Source: Desulfovibrio piger (lineage in GTDB: Bacteria; Desulfobacterota; Desulfovibrionia; Desulfovibrionales; Desulfovibrionaceae). From it: DNA of 64,000 nucleotides. Of the stretch, positions 26,358-35,464 are shown in pieces (the stretch's first letter is position 1; each line of letters starts with the position of its first letter). The stretch is taken from contig NZ_LT630450.1 of NCBI RefSeq assembly GCF_900116045.1, positions 2,442,501-2,506,500 of the forward strand, given 5' to 3'. Made by a program: the position numbers and the translations under genes. The notes under the pieces are model-generated. The model was not told where the DNA came from, made no database searches, and saw only the letters and a program-made list of their open reading frames with translations.

Positions 26358-26508
26358 ACCCTTTCAAATTTACAGGCTGCAAGGCGTATCCCGTGCAGCG
26401 ACAGTGCTGCGGGCACGGGCAAGCCTTCCCGCTTATGTCGCGCAAAACTCGCGCCGGGCCACCTGGCCTGCTGTCCGTCGCCGCAGCCACACGCAAGGAG
26501 CTAGAGCA

Positions 26509-26643
26509 ATGAAGAGAACATACCAGCCCAGTAAAGTCAGAAGAGCCCGCACCCACGGTTTCCGCGCCCGCATGGCCACCCCCAGCGGCCGCGCCATCCT
26601 GCGCCGTCGTCGCGCCAAGGGCCGCAAGCATCTGAGCGCCTAG
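26509..26643 (+). CDS. rpmH: 50S ribosomal protein L34
   Basis: The 44-aa product [18 protein letters not shown]... is the canonical L34, very basic, with the conserved [13 protein letters not shown] ending. AAGGAG lies upstream. It begins the conserved rpmH-rnpA-yidD-yidC-jag-mnmE cluster. Confidence 0.98.
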   Translation: MKRTYQPSKVRRARTHGFRARMATPSGRAILRRRRAKGRKHLSA

Positions 26644-26685
26644 TCGATGGGGGGCTGCGCCCCGCGATCCCAGAAGCGAGCCATC

Positions 26686-27081
26686 ATGGCCGAACGCCTT
26701 TTTCTGCCCCGCCAGAGCCGCATCCGCAAACAAGCGGAGTATTCCGCGTGCTACGAGCGGGGCAGGCGTTACCATACGGAGCATTTCCTTGTTTTTGTAC
26801 GGCCCCGCGAAAACGGGGCCTGTACGCGTATGGGCATGGCTGTATCCCGCAAGGTGGGCAAAGCGGTCACGCGCAACCGGGTCAAACGTCTGCTGCGGGA
26901 ATTCTTTCGCCTGCACCGGGCACTTTTGCCCGAACATCTGGATATCGTGGCCGTTGCCAAAAAGCATACCGGCGCGGCGGACCTGAGCCAGGAACGCGTC
27001 AACGCCCAGCTGCTGCCGCTGCTGCAGCGCCTGCCGCGTCTGCACCCGGCCAGGGACAACGGCAGCCGGGACAGGGACTAG
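26686..27081 (+). CDS. rnpA: Ribonuclease P protein component
   Basis: This 131-aa basic protein has the RNR signature [16 protein letters not shown] near residues 63-78 and the central-cleft FLVFVRPR and [12 protein letters not shown] segments. It binds the RNase P RNA and assists in 5' maturation of tRNA precursors. I chose ATG 26686 because it puts the family's [20 protein letters not shown] at the N-terminus. It is 42 nt after rpmH and 2 nt before yidD. Confidence 0.97.
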   Translation: MAERLFLPRQSRIRKQAEYSACYERGRRYHTEHFLVFVRPRENGACTRMGMAVSRKVGKAVTRNRVKRLLREFFRLHRALLPEHLDIVAVAKKHTGAADLSQERVNAQLLPLLQRLPRLHPARDNGSRDRD

Positions 27082-27083
27082 CC

Positions 27084-27314
27084 ATGCTGCGCCGTCTCTT
27101 CGTCCTGCCCATCCGCTTCTACCAGCTGTTCATCTCTCCGGTCCTGCCCCCTGCCTGTCGTTTTTACCCCACATGTTCCGCCTACGCCCTGGAAGCCATC
27201 ATGACCCACGGCGTATTGCGCGGCGGCTGGCTGGCCTTGCGGCGGCTGGCCCGCTGCCATCCCTGGGGCGGCTCGGGATATGATCCCGTGCCCCCTGCGC
27301 GGCGTCACCCGTAG
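27084..27314 (+). CDS. yidD: Membrane protein insertion efficiency factor YidD
   Basis: This short protein of 76 aa opens with a membrane-associating helix ([23 protein letters not shown]) and then the three-cysteine YidD signature [15 protein letters not shown]...[14 protein letters not shown]. It assists YidC-mediated insertion. It is tightly placed between rnpA and yidC. Confidence 0.97.
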   Translation: MLRRLFVLPIRFYQLFISPVLPPACRFYPTCSAYALEAIMTHGVLRGGWLALRRLARCHPWGGSGYDPVPPARRHP

Positions 27315-27341
27315 TCTCTGCTTCATGGAGTACCTCCCCGC

Positions 27342-28991
27342 ATGCAAGACGGCAAAAATCTTATCATGGCAATTGTCCTGTGTCTGCTCGTGGTCGTCGG
27401 CTGGAGCTATCTGGCCGACTATATGGGTTGGGTGGTCAAACCCGACCCGGCCGAGATAGCCAAGATGGAGGCTGCCCAGGCCGAGCAGGCCCAGAAGGCC
27501 CAGGCCGAAGCCGAAGCCAAGCAGAAGGCCCAGGCCGAGCCCCTGCCTGCCTTCACTCCCGCCCCCGGCGTGGACGTGACGGTGGACGCCCCCCTGTACA
27601 AGGCCGTGCTGCATTCCGGCGGCGGCGTGCTGCGCTCCTTCGAGCTCAAGAAGTACACCTCCGGCCTGGACGAGGATTCCCCCCGCATCAATATGGTCGA
27701 TCCCCAGACCGCCGCGGTGGCGCCCCTGGGCCTGGTCATCAACGGCCAGCCGTCGTGGAGCACCGGCAAGTGGGCCCTGGAATCCGACAGCGGCGTGAGC
27801 GTGGCCGAGGGCGGCAAGGGCGTCGTCCGTCTGGTGGGCGAGGTGGACAACCTGCGCGTGACCCGCGAGCTGACCTTCAACGCCGACAATTACCTGATCT
27901 CCGAAAAAGTGAGCCTGGCCACCCTGGGCAACGACACCCGCAGCGTGCGCGTGCGCTACACCGTGGCCGCCGACACCAGCAATGCCGCCAATACCAATTA
28001 TGACGCCATGCGCGTGGCCTGGGACAACGGCGGCTCCCTGGGCGAGGAGACCTCCACCGACAAGCTGACCAAGGAAGGCGTGGAAGCCAGCGGCAAGCTC
28101 TACTGGGCCGGCCCCATGAGCACCTACTTCCTGTCCGCCGTCATGCCCGGCAATGCCGATGAGGCCCGCATGGTGGGCCGCATGCAGGGCAGCGTCTACC
28201 GTGTGGCCCTGGAGCCCAAGGAAGTGGTGGTGGCCCCCGGCCAGGAGACCACCCTCGAAGTCTCCTACTGGATGGGCCCCAAGGTTCGCAAGATGCTGGC
28301 CGCCGTGTCCGACCAGCTGGCCCTCAGCGTGGACCTGGGCATGTTCAGCATCATCGCCAAGGGCCTGCTGTGGCTGCTGGAGTTCTTCCAGCAGTATACC
28401 CACAACTGGGGCCTTTCCATCATCATGCTGACCATCGTCATCAAGGCCGTGTTCTGGCCCCTGACGGCCAAGAGCTACTCTTCCATGGAAAAGATGAAGA
28501 AGCTCCAGCCCATGATGGCCAGCATCCGCGAGAAGTACAAGGACAACAAGGAAGCCATGAACAAGGAAGTCATGGCCCTGTACAAGACCTACGGCGTCAA
28601 CCCCGCCAGCGGCTGTGTGCCCATCCTGGTGCAGCTGCCCGTGTTCTTCGGTCTGTATCAGGCGCTGCTGACCTCCATCGAGCTGCGTCATGCGCCCTTC
28701 ATCACCTATCTGCCCGGCACGGACCTGATCTGGCTGGCTGACCTGTCCGCCAAGGACCCCTATTACATCACGCCCATCATCATGGGCATCACCATGTTCC
28801 TGCAGCAGAGGATGAGCCCGCCGGCCACCGATCCCACGCAGCAGAAGATCATGATGTTCCTGCCCATCGTCTTCACCGCCCTGTTCCTGAGCTTCCCCTC
28901 CGGTCTGGTGGTGTACTGGCTGGTCAACAACATCCTGTCCATCGCCCAGCAGTGGCGGATGGGCCGCAGGAACAAGCTGCTGGCCCAGTAG
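27342..28991 (+). CDS. yidC: Membrane protein insertase YidC
   Basis: This 549-aa protein has an N-terminal anchor helix (residues about 7-25). A charged Ala/Gln/Lys linker follows, then the large periplasmic beta-sandwich domain (about 70-330) of Gram-negative YidC, then the conserved insertase core with five helices, including WGLSIIMLTIVIKAVFWPL, the MEKMKKLQP cytoplasmic loop and VVYWLVNNILSIAQQ. It inserts and folds inner-membrane proteins alone or with Sec. It starts 27 nt after yidD. Confidence 0.98.
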   Translation: MQDGKNLIMAIVLCLLVVVGWSYLADYMGWVVKPDPAEIAKMEAAQAEQAQKAQAEAEAKQKAQAEPLPAFTPAPGVDVTVDAPLYKAVLHSGGGVLRSFELKKYTSGLDEDSPRINMVDPQTAAVAPLGLVINGQPSWSTGKWALESDSGVSVAEGGKGVVRLVGEVDNLRVTRELTFNADNYLISEKVSLATLGNDTRSVRVRYTVAADTSNAANTNYDAMRVAWDNGGSLGEETSTDKLTKEGVEASGKLYWAGPMSTYFLSAVMPGNADEARMVGRMQGSVYRVALEPKEVVVAPGQETTLEVSYWMGPKVRKMLAAVSDQLALSVDLGMFSIIAKGLLWLLEFFQQYTHNWGLSIIMLTIVIKAVFWPLTAKSYSSMEKMKKLQPMMASIREKYKDNKEAMNKEVMALYKTYGVNPASGCVPILVQLPVFFGLYQALLTSIELRHAPFITYLPGTDLIWLADLSAKDPYYITPIIMGITMFLQQRMSPPATDPTQQKIMMFLPIVFTALFLSFPSGLVVYWLVNNILSIAQQWRMGRRNKLLAQ

Positions 28992-29051
28992 CGGGGTCAC
29001 GGCAGGCCGCGCGGAGCGGTCTTGCGACACGGAAAAGAGTCCATATGTGGT

Positions 29052-29074
29052 GGCAGCGGGGTCTCCCCGCTGCC
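29052..29074 (+). promoter_or_regulatory. Perfect hairpin between yidC and jag
   Basis: GGCAGCGGGG/CCCCGCTGCC, 10 bp with a TCT loop, is followed by GCCCCTTTT. It ends 19 nt before the jag start and may be a weak terminator, attenuator or processing site. Confidence 0.5.
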
Positions 29075-29093
29075 GCCCCTTTTGGGAGAGTTT

Positions 29094-30332
29094 ATGGACG
29101 GATTCAAAGAGTTTCAGGGTAAGAATCTGGATGCCGCCATTCAGGAGGCCTGCAGCTATTACAACGTCGCCCGCGAAAAGCTGGAGATCGAGATAGTTCA
29201 GGACGCCAAGAGCGGCATCTTTGGTATCGTGGGGGCCCGCAAGGCCAAGATCCGGGCGCGCCGTGCCGCCCTGCGCGAAGCCGTGGAAAGCGTCCTCGGC
29301 AAGAAACATTGCGATGTCCGGCTGGAACGGCCGTCCCTGGGCCGCGAGGAGACGCCCCGCCGCTCCGCCGGGAAGATGCCGCCGGCCGCCCGTGAGGACA
29401 GCGCGGCCGCTCCGGCCGCGCCCGCCCCGGAAGAGATGCGCGCGGAGAGCGCTCCTGACCAAGAATGCCCGGTCCGCAAGGATGGAAAGGCGGAAGAGGC
29501 CGAGCAGCCCGAACGGGCCGAAAAGCCCGCCAGGGCGGAAAAGGCCGAACGGCAGGAAAAGCCCGCCGAGAACGCCCGCCCCTCCCGTGCCCGCGGCCGT
29601 GGCCGCGACCAGGCCCGGGCCGCCGCTCCGGCCGAAGCCCAGGCCGGGGAAGCCCCTGCCGAAGGCGCGGCCCCCGAAGCCGGCGGCCGTCGCGGCGAGG
29701 GCCGCCGTGCCCGCCCCCGTCCTTCGCTGCGCGGTGAGGGCGAAGGCCGCCGCCGTCAGCGTCCGCAGGGCCCGGCCGTGCCCGCTCCTGCCGAGAACAC
29801 CGAAGACGTGCTGGACGAAGCGGAGGAGAGCCTGCCCTTCACCCCTGTGGAGGAACTGGATCCCCAGCGTCTCGAAGCCCTGACCAAGGAGGCCGTGCGC
29901 CAGCTCGTCCGTCCCATCGTGGGCGAGGAAGTGACGCTGGAGGTGACCGTGGCCGACGGCCGCGTGCGTGTGGCCGTGGACTGCGAGGAGGATTCCGGCC
30001 TGCTCATCGGGCGCGAGGGCCAGACCCTGGCCTCCCTGCAGTACCTGGCTTCGCGCGTGGTCTCGCGCGGCATGAACGCCGCCGTGCGCGTGCAGCTGGA
30101 TGCCGGGCGCTACCGCCAGCGCCAGGACGAGAAGCTGCGCGAGATGGCCCTGGCCCTGGCCGAAAAAGTGCGCCAGACCGGCCGCTCCTATTCCACCCGT
30201 CCGCTCAGTTCCTATCACCGGCGCATCGTGCATCTTTGCCTGCAGGATGCCGAGGAAGTGCAGACCCGCAGTTCCGGTGACGGCCCCATGAAGCGGGTGG
30301 TCATCATGCGCCGCCGGCCCGAGCGTTCCTGA
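29094..30332 (+). CDS. jag: RNA-binding protein Jag/KhpB with long charged linker
   Basis: This protein of 412 aa is much longer than the roughly 200-aa Bacillus Jag. A Jag-N domain (residues 1-55, with SGIFGIVGARKAKI) is followed by a low-complexity Ala/Glu/Arg/Pro/Lys linker (about 80-260), a KH domain (GREG loop near residue 305), and an R3H domain at the C-terminus (YHRRIVHLCLQD). It binds RNA; in Firmicutes its partner is KhpA, and it influences cell division and elongation. GGGAGAG precedes the ATG by 6 nt. The stop overlaps the mnmE start by 1 nt. Confidence 0.94.
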   Translation: MDGFKEFQGKNLDAAIQEACSYYNVAREKLEIEIVQDAKSGIFGIVGARKAKIRARRAALREAVESVLGKKHCDVRLERPSLGREETPRRSAGKMPPAAREDSAAAPAAPAPEEMRAESAPDQECPVRKDGKAEEAEQPERAEKPARAEKAERQEKPAENARPSRARGRGRDQARAAAPAEAQAGEAPAEGAAPEAGGRRGEGRRARPRPSLRGEGEGRRRQRPQGPAVPAPAENTEDVLDEAEESLPFTPVEELDPQRLEALTKEAVRQLVRPIVGEEVTLEVTVADGRVRVAVDCEEDSGLLIGREGQTLASLQYLASRVVSRGMNAAVRVQLDAGRYRQRQDEKLREMALALAEKVRQTGRSYSTRPLSSYHRRIVHLCLQDAEEVQTRSSGDGPMKRVVIMRRRPERS

Positions 30333-31729
30333 TGCCCACCATCGCCGCCATAGCCACGGCCCCCGGTGCGGGAGGCATCGGCATCGTCCGCCTTTCCGGG
30401 CCGCAGGCCCGGGAGATCCTTTCCCGCATGTTCAGGCCTGCGTCGGTGAAGTTCACGGGCTTCCGGCCCTGGATGCTGCACCGCGGGCGCGTCCTCGACC
30501 ATGAAGGCGTGCCGCTGGACGACGTGCTGGCCGTGTTCATGCCCGGCCCGCGCACCTTCACCGGGGAGGACGTGGCCGAGATCCATTGCCACGGCGGCCC
30601 CTTCATCGTGCAGGCCGTCCTGGAGACGGCCCTGCGGCTGGGGGCACGGGCCGCGGAACGGGGCGAGTTCTCGCGCCGGGCCTTCGTCAACGGCCGCATG
30701 GACCTGAGCCAGGCCGAGGCCGTGGCCGAACTCATCGCCGCGCCTTCGCGCGAGGCCCTGCGCTACAGCCTCAACCGTCTGGACGGCCTGCTGGGCCGCA
30801 AGGTCACGGCCCTGCGCCGGCAGCTGGAAGGGCTGCGCGTGCAGATGAGCCTGGCCGTGGACTTTCCCGACGAAGAGGTGGAATGCCTTGCCCCCGAGGC
30901 CTTCGCCGCCGTGGTGGAGGAGGTGGCCGCCGCCGTGCGCGGCCTGCTGACCGGCCAGCGCCGTGCGCAGGTCATGCAGCAGGGCGCCGTGGTGGTGCTG
31001 GCCGGTGCCGTCAATGCGGGCAAGTCCAGCCTGCTCAATGCCCTGCTGGGCCGCAACCGCGCCCTGGTCACGGACATCCCCGGTACCACGCGCGATTTCC
31101 TTGAGGAGAGCTGCCAGCTGGACGGCCTGCCCGTGCGCCTGACCGATACGGCGGGCCTGCGCGAGACCGGCGAGAGCGTGGAGGAGATGGGCGTGGCCCT
31201 GAGCCGCCAGAAGGTGCGCCAGGCCGACGCCATCCTGCTGCTGGTGGACGGCGGCCGTCTGGGCCCTGCCGGGGCCGCTGCCGACATCTGCCCCGACGAG
31301 GCCGTGCGCGAAGTGCTGTCCCAGTGCGGGGACATCCCCGTGCTGCTGGTCTGGAACAAGGTGGACCTGGCCGAGCCCGCCGTGTGGCCCCCTGTCTGGG
31401 CCCCTGACCGGCCCTGTGTGCGCATCAGCGCCAGCACCGGCCACAACGTGGATACCCTGGCCCGCCGTCTGCGGGCCCTGCTGCTGGACGACGGCAGCCA
31501 CACGCCGCCCTCCGACGGGCTGGCCCCCAACGCGCGCCAGTCGCTGGCGCTGGAACGCGCCCTGCACGAGCTGGAGGCCCTGCTGGCCGATATCGCCGCC
31601 GGCAGTCCCTATGACTGCTGCTCCGTCCGCCTGGACGCCGCCGCGGCCCTGCTGGGCGAGGTCACCGGCCTGGACAGCCCGGAAGAGGTCTTGAACCGCG
31701 TCTTTTCAAGCTTTTGCATCGGCAAGTGA
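30332..31729 (+). CDS. mnmE: tRNA uridine-5-carboxymethylaminomethyl modification GTPase MnmE
   Basis: This 465-aa protein has an N-terminal folate-binding domain (IAAIATAPGAGGIGIVRLSG), a helical domain and an inserted G domain with GAVNAGKSSLLNALLG (G1 near residue 227), DTAGLRET (G3) and NKVD (G4). The C-terminus is FCIGK, the invariant C-(I/L/V)-G-K. With MnmG it modifies U34 of several tRNAs. Its ATG shares a base with the jag stop (TGATG). Confidence 0.98.
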   Translation: MPTIAAIATAPGAGGIGIVRLSGPQAREILSRMFRPASVKFTGFRPWMLHRGRVLDHEGVPLDDVLAVFMPGPRTFTGEDVAEIHCHGGPFIVQAVLETALRLGARAAERGEFSRRAFVNGRMDLSQAEAVAELIAAPSREALRYSLNRLDGLLGRKVTALRRQLEGLRVQMSLAVDFPDEEVECLAPEAFAAVVEEVAAAVRGLLTGQRRAQVMQQGAVVVLAGAVNAGKSSLLNALLGRNRALVTDIPGTTRDFLEESCQLDGLPVRLTDTAGLRETGESVEEMGVALSRQKVRQADAILLLVDGGRLGPAGAAADICPDEAVREVLSQCGDIPVLLVWNKVDLAEPAVWPPVWAPDRPCVRISASTGHNVDTLARRLRALLLDDGSHTPPSDGLAPNARQSLALERALHELEALLADIAAGSPYDCCSVRLDAAAALLGEVTGLDSPEEVLNRVFSSFCIGK

Positions 31730-31806
31730 TTTGTGGTATACAGGGCAGGTATGCGCGTGCCGCAGGCACGCGGTACTTCCCCCTAGGACACGAACCCCCG
31801 AACGGC

Positions 31807-32412
31807 ATGAATCTGGAAAGTCTGCGTCGCCGCCTGAGCAGCGACGAAATCAACGCCCTGCCCCTGTGCCATTACGAAGGGCCCATCCATCTGGTGCGCA
31901 GTCTGGAAGACTGGGAAAAGGCCCTGCCGGATCTGGCGCGGGAACAGGTGCTGGGCTTCGATACCGAGACCCGTCCCTCCTTCCGCAAGGGCCGGCTCAA
32001 CACGCCTTCCCTGGTGCAGCTGGCCACGGGCCGGGCCGTTTATCTGGTGCAGCTTTCCTGGTGGCCTTTCGGGCCCGAGCTGGCGGGCCTGCTGGCCGAC
32101 CCCGGCGTCATCAAGGCCGGGGTGGCCATCGGCGACGACATGCGCGAGCTGGGGCGGCTGTATCCTTTCACGCCCGCGGGCACGGTGGATCTGGGCATGG
32201 TGGCCCGGGCCCACCAGCTGACCACGCAGGGCCTGCGCACCCTGGCCGCCAACCTGTTCGGGCAGCGCATCTCCAAGGGGCCCCAGTGTTCCAACTGGAG
32301 CGTCCCGGAGCTGAGCAAACGCCAGGTCATCTACGCCGCCACCGATGCCTGGATCGGCCGCGCCATCTACCTCAGGATGCGCGAGCTGGGCATGACCGGA
32401 GAAGCGGCGTGA
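31807..32412 (+). CDS. 3'-5' exonuclease domain protein (RNase D-like)
   Basis: This 201-aa protein is one DEDD-type exonuclease domain. Motif I is LGFDTETRPSF near residue 50, motif II is in the AGVAIGDDMREL region, and motif III is YAATDAWIGRAIY near residue 178 (D-x4-(R/A) of DEDDy type with Tyr). No HRDC domain is present, so it is a short RNase D relative; substrate unknown. The ATG at 31807 fits the compact domain. It overlaps the CofD-like gene by 4 nt. Confidence 0.88.
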   Translation: MNLESLRRRLSSDEINALPLCHYEGPIHLVRSLEDWEKALPDLAREQVLGFDTETRPSFRKGRLNTPSLVQLATGRAVYLVQLSWWPFGPELAGLLADPGVIKAGVAIGDDMRELGRLYPFTPAGTVDLGMVARAHQLTTQGLRTLAANLFGQRISKGPQCSNWSVPELSKRQVIYAATDAWIGRAIYLRMRELGMTGEAA

Positions 32413-33602
32413 GCGTCCTTTTGCCCGCCCTTGGTCCCCGGCTGGTCTTCTTCACCGGCGGTACGGCCCTCAGGGGCCTGAGCCGCAGCCTTACCCGTTA
32501 TACCCACAATTCCGTCCATCTGGTGACGCCCTTCGATTCGGGCGGCAGTTCCGCCGCCCTGCGCGAAGCCTTTGCCCTGCCCGCCGTGGGGGACATCCGC
32601 AACCGCCTGGCCGCCCTTGCGGACAGCATGGTCCCGCAGAGCGTGCTGGACTTCTGGGAGATGCGCCTGCCCGCGGAAGGCGATTCCGAGGCCCTGCGCG
32701 CCCGCCTGCGCGCCATGGGCAGCGCCGGGCACCCCTGCTGGCGTCTCCTGCCGCCGGTCATGGCCGATGTGATGCGGGTGCATCTGGGCTATTTCCTGGA
32801 GCGCATGCCCGATGATTTCCGCCCCCAGAAAGCCAGCATGGGCAACCTGCTGCTTGCCGGGGGCTATCTGCATTTCCAGCGCAATTTCACCCCGGTACTG
32901 AGCCTGTTCAGCCGTCTTTTGCAGGTGCGCGGCGTGGTCCTGCCCATCGTCAATGCCTGTCTGCATCTGGCTGCCGAGCTGGCCGACGGTTCCGTCCTGG
33001 TGGGGCAGCACCACTTCTGCCGCCTGACCCAGCCGGTGCGGCGCCTCTACCTCACGGTCCATGAACCGGGGCGCACCTCCACGGCCCTCACGCCCTGCCG
33101 TCCGCCCCTGTCGGCCACGGCGGCCACCTATCTGCAAAGCGCCGGGGCCATCTGCTATCCCATGGGCAGTTTCTACACCAGCGTGCTCTCCAACCTGCTG
33201 CCCGACGGCGTGGGCCGTGCCGTGGCCGCGGCACGCTGCCCCAAGATCTACATCCCCAATTCCGGCAGGGACACCGAGGCCCAGGGCCTGAGCCTCACCG
33301 CCCAGGTGGACATGCTGCTGCGCCACCTGCAGCAGGACGCACCGCAGGCGGGCCCCGGCGATTTGCTGCAGGCCGTGCTGCTGGACAGCCGCCACGGGCG
33401 CTACCCCGGCGGCATTGAATGGAAGGAGCTGGAACGCCGCGGCATCGAGGTGGTGGACCGGGAGATGGTCTGCCCGGACGACCCGCAGCACCACGATCCC
33501 CAACGGACCTCCGTGGCCCTGCTGGAGCTGGTGGAGGATCTGCGTGCCCGTGCGCGTGCCCCGGAAGCGGGGACGGCCGCGGCTTCGGATGAGGATGCCT
33601 GA
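32409..33602 (+). CDS. CofD-like/YvcK-family protein
   Basis: This 397-aa protein begins PRLVFFTGGTALRGLSRSL, the FTGGTG-type nucleotide motif of the CofD/YvcK family, followed by the HLVTPFDSGGSSAALRE segment typical of it. Later come NACLHLAAELADGSVLVGQ and PMGSFYTSVLSNLLPDG, the conserved active-cleft elements. CofD itself transfers a phospholactyl group in F420 synthesis; this branch is closer to the uncharacterised CofD-like proteins of deltaproteobacteria (the so-called GAK-system type), so its activity is unknown. The GTG start overlaps the upstream stop (GTGA) with GGAG in place. The stop overlaps the next ATG by 1 nt. Confidence 0.82.
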   Translation: MSVLLPALGPRLVFFTGGTALRGLSRSLTRYTHNSVHLVTPFDSGGSSAALREAFALPAVGDIRNRLAALADSMVPQSVLDFWEMRLPAEGDSEALRARLRAMGSAGHPCWRLLPPVMADVMRVHLGYFLERMPDDFRPQKASMGNLLLAGGYLHFQRNFTPVLSLFSRLLQVRGVVLPIVNACLHLAAELADGSVLVGQHHFCRLTQPVRRLYLTVHEPGRTSTALTPCRPPLSATAATYLQSAGAICYPMGSFYTSVLSNLLPDGVGRAVAAARCPKIYIPNSGRDTEAQGLSLTAQVDMLLRHLQQDAPQAGPGDLLQAVLLDSRHGRYPGGIEWKELERRGIEVVDREMVCPDDPQHHDPQRTSVALLELVEDLRARARAPEAGTAAASDEDA

Positions 33603-34645
33603 TGGACGCCCTGCGTGAAGCCTGTCATGTGGCCGGTGCCGCCCTTGCCGGTCAGCGCCTGGACGCGGCCCTGGCCGTGGTGCTGGAGGCCCTGGGCCAG
33701 CCCGTGCCCGGTCTGCGCGGCCGCCGGCGCCTGCTGGAAGAGGGGCGGGTGCGGGTCAACGGCCGTCAGGCCCCCGCAGCCTACCGTGTGCGTCAGGGCG
33801 ACGGCATCTGCCTGTCCCCGGCCCTCCCGGAACTTTTTCCTGATCCTGCCGCCGGTGGGGACCTTCCCCGCGCCCTTTCCCGCCAGGGACGCTGGCAGGC
33901 CTTTTTCAAACCCGCCGGCTGGCACAGCGTCAGTCTGGCAGGGGGCAGCGGCCGCAGCCTCGAGGCCGCCATCCCTTCGCTGTGGCCCGGGGGCGGCGGC
34001 CCTGCGGCCTGGGCCCTGCTGCAACGCCTGGATGCCCGTACCTCGGGCATCGTCTGCGCCGCCGTGGCGGATGATGCGGACAGCCTGGCCGCCACGGTGC
34101 GGGATTTCCGCCGGGCCGAAGCCGGGGGCCGGTGCCGCAAGGGCTATCTGGCCCTGCTGTCCGGCGGCCTGGAGCGGGCGGCCTGCGTGCGCCTGGCCCT
34201 GGACATGGCACAGCGCCGTGGGGTCCGTGTGCTGGACGCCGAGACCGCCGACGCCACCCGCTGGACCTGGTTCCGTCCCCTGTACCGCTGGCAGGGGGAG
34301 GCCTGCCGTGCTTTTGCCCGCGAACTGTGCCGGCGCTTTTCCTTGTCCGTCCCGTCCCTGCCCCACAGTCTGACCCTGGCGGGCTGCACCATCCACCGGG
34401 GCGCCCGGCACCAGATCCGGGCCCATGCCGCCGCCCTGGGCCATGCCTTGTGGCTGGACGGCCTCTATGGTCCTTCCTCCCTGCCGCAGTCCCCCGTGGA
34501 CGGGCAGGGAGCTTTTTTTCTGCACCACGGCGCCCTGTACCTGCCGGAAGCCCGCTGGATGCTGCCGCCCGGCTGGCTGCCGGAAGGGGAAATCGCAACG
34601 GCAGGCCGGAAATGGCTTGAAAACGATTTCATGGACACAGTATAA
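33602..34645 (+). CDS. RluA-family pseudouridine synthase
   Basis: This 347-aa protein has an S4-like RNA-binding start (RRRLLEEGRVRVNGRQAPAAYRVRQGDGI) and a catalytic domain with LQRLDARTSGIV, the RLD-x-x-(T/S)-SG motif whose Asp (near residue 144) attacks uridine. The GARHQIRAHAAALGHAL motif lies near residue 268. It should modify a uridine in rRNA or tRNA; the site cannot be read from sequence. Several Gly/Ala-rich insertions make it divergent from RluC/RluD. It is the third gene of an overlapping trio; the promoter of the Pit operon overlaps its end. Confidence 0.88.
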   Translation: MDALREACHVAGAALAGQRLDAALAVVLEALGQPVPGLRGRRRLLEEGRVRVNGRQAPAAYRVRQGDGICLSPALPELFPDPAAGGDLPRALSRQGRWQAFFKPAGWHSVSLAGGSGRSLEAAIPSLWPGGGGPAAWALLQRLDARTSGIVCAAVADDADSLAATVRDFRRAEAGGRCRKGYLALLSGGLERAACVRLALDMAQRRGVRVLDAETADATRWTWFRPLYRWQGEACRAFARELCRRFSLSVPSLPHSLTLAGCTIHRGARHQIRAHAAALGHALWLDGLYGPSSLPQSPVDGQGAFFLHHGALYLPEARWMLPPGWLPEGEIATAGRKWLENDFMDTV

Positions 34646-34646
34646 T
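34617..34646 (+). promoter_or_regulatory. Near-consensus sigma-70 promoter of the DUF47-pit operon
   Basis: TTGAAA (34617-34622) and a perfect TATAAT (34641-34646) are separated by 18 nt. The -10 box overlaps the stop codon of the pseudouridine synthase gene. The leader to the next gene is about 180 nt and holds no gene. Confidence 0.75.
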
Positions 34647-34834
34647 CACTGCAAAGATACTAAACAGATATCATTATCCATTGTAACACAAGGCGGTATC
34701 CGCCCGGCAGCAAGCATGCCGGCGTACACGATAAGGAATGACGTCAGGGGATCCCGGCTCATCGTCCCTTCCGGCCGTCCGGTACAGGGACCGGGAACCC
34801 CGTCCAGGGATCTTTCACATCAAGAGGAGGGCGC

Positions 34835-35464
34835 ATGTTCGCATCCCTGCTTCCCAAGTCCGCTCCGTTTTTCGAAATGCTGCTGGAGCAAAACAGTCAC
34901 CTGCGCCACATGTCGCGACTGCTGCTCGGCATGCTGGAGGACCTGTCCAGGATGGACGAGGCCCACAAGGAGATCGCCCTGATCGAGGAGGAGGCCGACA
35001 AGCTCCACGTGCGCATCATCCGCGACCTGTCGCAGACCTTCATCACGCCCATCGACCGTGAGGACATCCTGCGCATCAACCAGGAGCAGGAAGAAGCCCT
35101 GGACGGCCTGCACACCCTGAGCACCCGGCTGCACATCTTCGAGTTCCCCACCATGCGCTTCCCGGCCATGCAGCTGGTGCGCACCATCTGCTCCATGCTG
35201 GATCTGACCGGCGAGATGCTGGACGGCCTGACCCGGCGTGAGGACTGCCACAAGACGCGCGCCTTCCGCTACCTGCGCGGCGAGTGCGACATGCTGCTGG
35301 CCGTGGGACTGGCCGAGCTCATGGACGACCAGCAGGAGATCACCCCCGCCCGGCTCATGAACATCATGAAGTGGAGCCAGGCCTACGACCGCATCAGCAT
35401 GCTTCTGGAAAACGTCAACAATCTGGCTGAAACCATCGAAGAAGCGGTGCTGAAGAATGTTTGA
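34835..35464 (+). CDS. DUF47 family phosphate-transport accessory protein (PhoU-like)
   Basis: This 209-aa protein is all-helical and resembles PhoU and the DUF47/YkaA family. It shows FFEMLLEQNSHL at the start, EEADKLHVRIIRDLSQTFITPIDREDI in the middle (the E-x-x-x-D metal-site pattern), and an acidic C-terminal helix with NNLAETIEEAVLKN. Such proteins accompany Pit transporters and probably regulate them. GAGGAGG precedes the ATG. It overlaps the pit gene by 8 nt. Confidence 0.93.
   Translation: MFASLLPKSAPFFEMLLEQNSHLRHMSRLLLGMLEDLSRMDEAHKEIALIEEEADKLHVRIIRDLSQTFITPIDREDILRINQEQEEALDGLHTLSTRLHIFEFPTMRFPAMQLVRTICSMLDLTGEMLDGLTRREDCHKTRAFRYLRGECDMLLAVGLAELMDDQQEITPARLMNIMKWSQAYDRISMLLENVNNLAETIEEAVLKNV

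Noticed and set aside
29052..29074. Treating the yidC-jag hairpin as a full terminator
   Set aside because: The T-run is short and the cluster order is conserved through mnmE, so read-through is likely.
27078..30233. A 1051-codon minus-strand frame opposite yidC and jag
   Set aside because: It mirrors the codon bias of yidD, yidC and jag. No family motif is visible.
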